From an uncultured Succinatimonas sp. (lineage in GTDB: Bacteria; Pseudomonadota; Gammaproteobacteria; Enterobacterales; Succinivibrionaceae): a stretch of DNA of 45,354 nucleotides. Made by a program: the position numbers and the translations under genes. The notes beneath the pieces were generated by a model. It had not been told where the DNA came from and searched no databases. It saw only the letters and a list, made by a program, of their open reading frames with translations. The DNA lies in NCBI GenBank assembly GCA_905201175.1, contig CAJKNC010000003.1:1-45354 (forward strand). The letters run 5' to 3'. Within the stretch, counting starts at the first letter, position 1; each line of letters begins with the position of its first letter. Positions 41,408 through 45,354 of this stretch are shown in pieces.

Positions 41408-42715
41408 ATGATGCTCTCTCACAGTTCGCTGTATGCAGGTCTGCAGGAACTCATCCTCTCGGACTATCTCTACATCGATAAATCCAGACGTCTTTTTGAA
41501 CTGCTCTGCGAGCTTGAAAACTCGCCTCGCTTTGCATCCCCAAATATTTATCTGCTTATTCGTCCGCGCGGCTTCGGCTTATCCTTAGCTGCAAGCGCCA
41601 TTGAAAAGCTGTCCGGACGCGATCGCGGCTTCTTAGATAAGCTCTCCTTAACTGAGGAATTTAAAGATCTGCCGATCCATCACGTCATAACGCTGAATTT
41701 CAAAAATTTCAATGCCCAAAATCCCAGCGAATTTGCCGACGAGCTTATCGAAAGAATTCAGCAGCTGTACTGGAATCAGCATATTGAAAGCCATATAACC
41801 TCTTATCAAACTCCCAGAGGCTATTTTGCAAATTTAATTACGGCAGTAGCCAAGCGTCATAAAGAGCCGGCTGTCATTGTCATTGATAATTACGATCTGC
41901 CCTTTATGGTGGCTGCTTCAATGCCTGCTGAATATCAGAATGAAGCTATTTCCATCTACCTTGACATGCTCAATGCCATCAAGCATGCCGGAGATAAGGT
42001 CAGCTGGTGTCTTCTGACCGGACATATTAAATTTATTCTGGCCTCAGAGATTTCCGAAGGCCTGCCTTTGGTCAACGATATCAGCAACGATCCGCGCTTT
42101 GAAAGCCTATTCGGCCTCACGCAGGATGAGGTGCAGATCCTGTTCAGCGAAAAAATAGCCTCTATCGCCAAAGATCTGCATATCAGCAGCGATGCCTATA
42201 TGCAGGCATTAGATTCCTGCTATGGCGGCTTTTGCTTTAGCGATAACTTAATAGAAGTTATGTCCCCAGCCTGCATAAGTCATGCAATGTCAAATAACGG
42301 CGCCCTTTACCCTTATACGGCAGCCGGCGATTACAGCTTTTTAAAGAATCTGTTTAATGCCGCCGCCCCTAATTTAAGCTGGCTTTTTGACAAGGACGGC
42401 CAGGATCCGCTGCATACCTGGTCGGTGAATATGGATCCTCGCGGCAAAGAGATTGGCGCCTTGCTTATACAAAGCGGTTTTGTAAGCCGCAATAAAGTCA
42501 CGATCCACAACTACAGCTCCTATACTACCTATCGCTACCGCTTTGACTATCCTAATGAAGATATGCGGCGTGCATTATTAGTTGTCAGGGGCCAGGTAGC
42601 TCCGGAGCTTGCTTATCGTCCTTTTACGCCTGAAGAGCTGCTGGAAATTGATGAAACCCAGCGCTTTTTAGACGGCGAGGATGTTTATGAATTATTAAAA
42701 GAGGAAGAAATTTAA
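41408..42715 (+). CDS. AAA-ATPase-like protein with degenerate nucleotide site, no nuclease tail
   Basis: A 435-residue member of the AAA-ATPase_like (PF09820) group. The family lead YIDKSRRLFELL at 22-33 and the P-loop region YLLIRPRGFGLSL at about 48-60 are clear, but the canonical RPRRFGKSL has become RPRGFGLSL: the P-loop lysine is a leucine. The Walker B, normally LIDEYD, reads VIDNYD, so the catalytic glutamate is an asparagine. ATP hydrolysis is doubtful. The usual C-terminal PD-(D/E)XK nuclease domain is absent; the protein stops after the VTIHNYSSYTTYRYRFDYPNE region. The long open frame starts inside the SRP RNA gene; the true start is the ATG at 41408, with AAGGA at 41393-41397. 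The next gene begins right at its stop codon. Confidence 0.8.
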   Translation: MMLSHSSLYAGLQELILSDYLYIDKSRRLFELLCELENSPRFASPNIYLLIRPRGFGLSLAASAIEKLSGRDRGFLDKLSLTEEFKDLPIHHVITLNFKNFNAQNPSEFADELIERIQQLYWNQHIESHITSYQTPRGYFANLITAVAKRHKEPAVIVIDNYDLPFMVAASMPAEYQNEAISIYLDMLNAIKHAGDKVSWCLLTGHIKFILASEISEGLPLVNDISNDPRFESLFGLTQDEVQILFSEKIASIAKDLHISSDAYMQALDSCYGGFCFSDNLIEVMSPACISHAMSNNGALYPYTAAGDYSFLKNLFNAAAPNLSWLFDKDGQDPLHTWSVNMDPRGKEIGALLIQSGFVSRNKVTIHNYSSYTTYRYRFDYPNEDMRRALLVVRGQVAPELAYRPFTPEELLEIDETQRFLDGEDVYELLKEEEI

Positions 42716-43366
42716 ATGGCTGTAGCTTTTTTTGATATGGATGGAACCCTAATTGACGGAGACACCAATGATTTAAGTCTCAAATACATGATTGACAAAG
42801 GCTTAGCCACAGAAGATCGCTATCGGAAATTATGTCATTACGGCGAACTGTTCTTTCAGGGCGTTTTAGATATCAATCAGTTCATCAGCTTTGCCGTAGA
42901 GCCCTTAATCGGCATTGATAAAGACAGGCTGCAGCAGCTGCTTGCAGACTGCGTAAACACCAGAATTCTGCCGCACGTTAAGCCTGGCGCTAAAAAAGCT
43001 CTTGAATTTCATAGAAGCAGAGGCGACTGCACCGTCATCGTCACCTCAACTATGGACTATCTAGTCGAACATGTTGCCAAAGGCTTAGGCATAGATAATA
43101 TCATTGCCGCGCCCATGGAGCGCATCAACGGCGTACTCACCGGCAGGCAAAGCGGCACAGTGCCCTATCAGGAGGGCAAGGTTATTCGCATTAAGGAATT
43201 CGTCAAAGCTCACGGCATTGATATGAGCGAATCCTTTGCTTATGGAGATACCGTCAACGATCTGCCGATGCTGCTTTTATGCAGGCACCGCTATGCTATC
43301 GATCCTAACGAAAAGCTTGCAGCTCATCCTGATTTTAATAAGCTTATTGCCGAAAGCTGGAAATAG
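42716..43366 (+). CDS. HAD-superfamily IB phosphatase
   Basis: A soluble phosphatase of 216 residues. HAD motif I is FFDMDGTL (DxDGT), motif II is the threonine/serine in VTSTMDYL, and motif IV is AYGDTVNDLPML. The spacing is that of subfamily IB (SerB/CicA-like). The substrate is unknown; phosphoserine or a phospholipid-head phosphate are possible. It starts at the very base after the stop codon of the ATPase-like gene (TAAATG), with GAGGAAG as its ribosome site, so the two are co-translated. Confidence 0.9.
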   Translation: MAVAFFDMDGTLIDGDTNDLSLKYMIDKGLATEDRYRKLCHYGELFFQGVLDINQFISFAVEPLIGIDKDRLQQLLADCVNTRILPHVKPGAKKALEFHRSRGDCTVIVTSTMDYLVEHVAKGLGIDNIIAAPMERINGVLTGRQSGTVPYQEGKVIRIKEFVKAHGIDMSESFAYGDTVNDLPMLLLCRHRYAIDPNEKLAAHPDFNKLIAESWK

Positions 43367-43392
43367 GCACAGCCCTTACAGCCCTCTGCCGC

Positions 43393-43424
43393 TATCCTTG
43401 CTTTGTCAAAGCAAGGATATTTTC
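43393..43424 (+). terminator. Terminator after the HAD phosphatase gene
   Basis: A 12-bp perfect hairpin (TATCCTTGCTTT/AAAGCAAGGATA with a 3-nt loop) is followed by TTTTCC, about 27 nt past the stop codon. Confidence 0.85.
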
Positions 43425-43548
43425 CGCGCCTAAGGCCTAATTTTCCCTCTCCCGCCGCTTTGCCTGCCGGCGATAAAAAACTTGCCTTACGTCTGAAGCA
43501 TCCTTCTAAATTGCTGCAGTGGTACTGCTTAAAAATACGGCGCAATGC

Positions 43549-43610
43549 TTGATCTTTTATTTTTTGGGGCTTATCATATATTTGGTTATTTGGTAAAACA
43601 GCCAAATATA
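43549..43610 (+). promoter_or_regulatory. ArsR promoter with overlapping operator
   Basis: TTGATC at 43549-43554, a 17-bp spacer and TATCAT at 43572-43577 form a good sigma-70 promoter. Just downstream, over the start site, an inverted repeat TATTTGG (43587-43593), 8 nt, CCAAATA (43602-43608) fits a dimeric repressor. A further TATATTTGG arm lies at 43577-43585. Confidence 0.7.
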
Positions 43611-43623
43611 TAGAGGAAGAGAA

Positions 43624-43920
43624 ATGGATCATAATGATATCAGCTTACAGAAGCAGGCAGAGATCTTTAAGGCTCTAGGACATCCTAGCCGGCTTTTGAT
43701 CGTTAAATCTCTATCCTCAGGAGAAATGTGCGTCTGCAGGCTGCAGGAAATCGTCAAAAGCGATATTTCTACAGTATCTAAGCATTTATCGATTTTAAAA
43801 AATGCCGGAATTGTCTCCTCAAGACGCGAAGGCACCAGCATATTTTATAAATTGAATATCTGCTGTCTGCCCACTTTCCTCAAATGCACAGAGAATATTA
43901 TCAGCAAAAAATCATGCTAA
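43624..43920 (+). CDS. ArsR-family metalloregulator
   Basis: A 98-residue winged-helix repressor. The domain starts EIFKALGHPSRLLIVKSL, with GEMCVCRLQEIV in the alpha3 position and the recognition helix DISTVSKHLSILKNAGIV. The CVC motif (Cys36, Cys38) is the arsenic/antimony-type sensor pair. Extra cysteines lie near the end (ICCLPTFLKC, KKSC). AGAGGAAGAG precedes the ATG. It leads a cluster with a permease and a thioredoxin and probably represses its own operon. A 17-nt near-perfect palindrome sits at its stop codon (43916-43932). Confidence 0.93.
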   Translation: MDHNDISLQKQAEIFKALGHPSRLLIVKSLSSGEMCVCRLQEIVKSDISTVSKHLSILKNAGIVSSRREGTSIFYKLNICCLPTFLKCTENIISKKSC

Positions 43921-43964
43921 AAAATTTTTAGCTTAAATTTTACTATTTGGCAAAATATAAAAAT

Positions 43965-44996
43965 ATGTACGCAAAATATTTTCTTAAAATCTCTGCTGCA
44001 GGCTTAGTTCTGCTGCTAGCTTATCTGTATATTGATGAATTTGCCGCTTTAGCTTCAGCTGCAGTTTTTGACAAAAACACAGATAAATATCTTTACGAGG
44101 CCTTAAGCTTCTTTATTTACGACAGCATCAAGATCCTGATATTGCTTACAGCTTTAGTATACGTAATGGCTTTAATCAGAGCGAACCTCAATACGCTGAA
44201 AGTCAGAAATTACCTTATTGCCAAAAAAAGGATCCTAGGCTATCTGCTAGGCTCGCTATTCGGGGCAATTACTCCCTTCTGTTCCTGCTCCTCAGTTCCC
44301 TTATTCATAGGATTTACTTCTGCAAGAATTCCAGTGGGGATCACTATGTCCTTTCTTATCACCTCGCCCATTTTAAATCAGGTTGCCATCGTGCTGATGT
44401 TTGGGATCTTAGGCTTTAAAATTACCCTGCTGTATGTGGTGCTGGGAATTTTATGCGGGATCTTAGGCGGATTTTTCTTTGATGCCATAAAATCAGAGCG
44501 TTTTTTACATGATTTTCTTGTAAATTCCCTCAAGAAAAATTCCCCGTCATCAGGTCAAAGCATGCCTGCTGAAAGAAAAGGCCTTCTGCAGCGGCATGAG
44601 TTTGCTAAGAATGAAACCTTAACAATTGTAAAAAGAGTTTACAAATGGATCTTCATAGGCGTTGCCGTAGGCGCGCTCATCCACGGCTTTATCCCGGAAG
44701 ACTTCTTTTTGAAATATACCAGCAGGGATAATCTTTTAGCCGTACCCTTTGCCGTATTTATGGGCTTGCCTCTGTATACAAATGTAGTCGGCATCATCCC
44801 TATCATGGAAACCTTAATTACCAAGGGACTTCCGATAGGCACTACCTTTGCCTTCTGCTTAAGCTCCGTTGCCGCTTCAATTCCTGAATTCATCCTTTTA
44901 AAGCAGGTAATGAAATGGCCGATGCTGATTAGCTTTTATTTTTTCTTATTTGCTGTCTTTATTGTTATCGGAATTACTTTTAATCTCTTTTTATAA
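43965..44996 (+). CDS. Permease of the ArsP/DUF318 family
   Basis: A membrane efflux-type permease (PF03773) of 343 residues from the ATG at 43965. A TTG at 43947 would add six residues; neither has a clear ribosome site. There are about eight helices in two blocks, split by a hydrophilic stretch (about 190-225). The family motif TPFCSCSSVPLF follows the first block, and a matching PLYTNVVG stretch is in the second. ArsP proteins expel trivalent organoarsenicals; others of the family are less defined. The ArsR gene upstream and the thioredoxin downstream are the usual partners. Confidence 0.87.
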   Translation: MYAKYFLKISAAGLVLLLAYLYIDEFAALASAAVFDKNTDKYLYEALSFFIYDSIKILILLTALVYVMALIRANLNTLKVRNYLIAKKRILGYLLGSLFGAITPFCSCSSVPLFIGFTSARIPVGITMSFLITSPILNQVAIVLMFGILGFKITLLYVVLGILCGILGGFFFDAIKSERFLHDFLVNSLKKNSPSSGQSMPAERKGLLQRHEFAKNETLTIVKRVYKWIFIGVAVGALIHGFIPEDFFLKYTSRDNLLAVPFAVFMGLPLYTNVVGIIPIMETLITKGLPIGTTFAFCLSSVAASIPEFILLKQVMKWPMLISFYFFLFAVFIVIGITFNLFL

Positions 44997-45009
44997 ATGA
45001 GGATATATT

Positions 45010-45282
45010 ATGGAAATCAAAATCTTTGGAACCGGCTGCAAAAACTGCAAGGCCCTTTACGAGAACACTGTAAAAGCCTGCGAGAATTTAAAGCTCGATA
45101 TCAAGCTTACCAAAGTCGAGGATATTTTTGAAATCAGCCGCTGCAATATTCTCTCAACTCCAGCTTTAGCTATTGATGATACTGTCGTCATGCAGAGCAG
45201 TGTGCTGAATGCAGAGCAGATTGCAGAGCTAATCGAAAAATTTGCCCAGCCTAAGCAGAAATGCTGCTGTTGCTGCAAATAA
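45010..45282 (+). CDS. Small thioredoxin-family redox protein with poly-Cys tail
   Basis: A 90-residue thioredoxin-fold protein of the MTH895/TM0996 type. The active site is GCKNC (Cys10, Cys13), and the cis-proline is in STPALAID (Pro51). It ends in five consecutive cysteines (85-89) followed by a lysine. Such proteins commonly follow ArsP-type permeases and may reduce or carry the substrate. The cysteine tail could chelate a thiophilic metal or arsenic(III); that is inference. It starts 13 nt after the permease with AGGA as ribosome site, and is followed by a strong terminator. Confidence 0.88.
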   Translation: MEIKIFGTGCKNCKALYENTVKACENLKLDIKLTKVEDIFEISRCNILSTPALAIDDTVVMQSSVLNAEQIAELIEKFAQPKQKCCCCCK

Positions 45283-45291
45283 TAAATAAAG

Positions 45292-45326
45292 AAAAACTTT
45301 TGCCTTCACCGGCAAAAGTTTTTTTA
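45292..45326 (+). terminator. Terminator of the ArsR/permease/thioredoxin cluster
   Basis: A 13-bp perfect hairpin (AAAAACTTTTGCC/GGCAAAAGTTTTT, 6-nt loop) with a T-run lies 9 nt after the stop codon. Confidence 0.9.
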
Positions 45327-45354
45327 TTTTAAAGATTTTTACAATTCAAGGAAA

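Noticed and set aside
43324..43632. A 102-codon minus-strand frame between the HAD and arsR genes
   Set aside because: It covers the HAD terminator, the arsR promoter and operator, and has no recognisable product.
1..45354. tRNA or rRNA genes, CRISPR arrays, insertion sequences
   Set aside because: A by-eye scan found no T-loop motifs with matching stems, no regularly spaced repeats, and no transposase frame. A covariance-model scan would be the decisive test.

Overview
The window is chromosomal DNA from a low-to-moderate GC gammaproteobacterium. Its gene content (hinT, a yheS-type ABC-F gene, rlmJ, ppiD next to hupB, znu genes beside a Fur-family regulator, truB, and a 114-nt small-type SRP RNA) is typical of that class. 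sucCD without sucAB or sdh beside it, TRAP and ABC uptake of small carboxylates or amino acids, and the AT-rich intergenic DNA would suit a host-associated, succinate-producing anaerobe such as a member of the Succinivibrionaceae. That assignment is inference from gene content only; no 16S gene is present.

Layout. 1-4.2 kb: a polar amino-acid ABC operon (ATPase, periplasmic binding protein, attenuator, two permeases) ending in a cytidylate-kinase-like gene. 4.2-7.7 kb (minus): a TatD hydrolase, a sugar-nucleotide epimerase and an ArnT/PMT-type membrane glycosyltransferase. 7.9-10.8 kb (minus): a complete TRAP transporter (dctP, attenuator, dctQ, dctM). 10.8-11.6 kb: an AT-rich gap. 11.6-13.3 kb (minus): an EamA transporter and a family 2 glycosyltransferase. 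13.4-17.5 kb: hinT, a lipoprotein, an ABC-F ATPase, and rlmJ on the other strand. 17.7-20.6 kb: a zinc-uptake operon with its Fur/Zur-like regulator first. 20.7-25.6 kb (minus): sucCD, ppiD and hupB. 25.7-26.5 kb: a degenerate Fic-fold protein.

26.9-36 kb is the most unusual part. It holds a 2-hydroxyacid dehydrogenase, a DnaT-like primosomal gene, a TraD-type coupling ATPase of the SXT/TOL kind and a DUF4400-like membrane protein. After folP and a UvrD/PcrA-like helicase comes a MOB_H (TraI_2) relaxase with its HD signature intact. In SXT-type integrative elements the relaxase, coupling protein and DUF4400 genes sit together. Here they are split by housekeeping genes, and no integrase, mating-pore genes or transposase are visible. 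This looks like an orphan, possibly domesticated or trans-acting, DNA-mobilisation module.

36-45.3 kb: a zinc-type macrodomain gene whose upstream edge overlaps a terminator, and three tandem Hsp20 genes behind a good sigma-32-like promoter. Then come two exported proteins of unknown function downstream of truB, and the SRP RNA gene (ffs) followed directly by an AAA-ATPase-like gene that has lost key P-loop and Walker B residues. The window ends with a HAD phosphatase and an arsR-regulated permease/thioredoxin cluster with a clear promoter-operator. No tRNA, rRNA, CRISPR array, insertion sequence or prophage was found.
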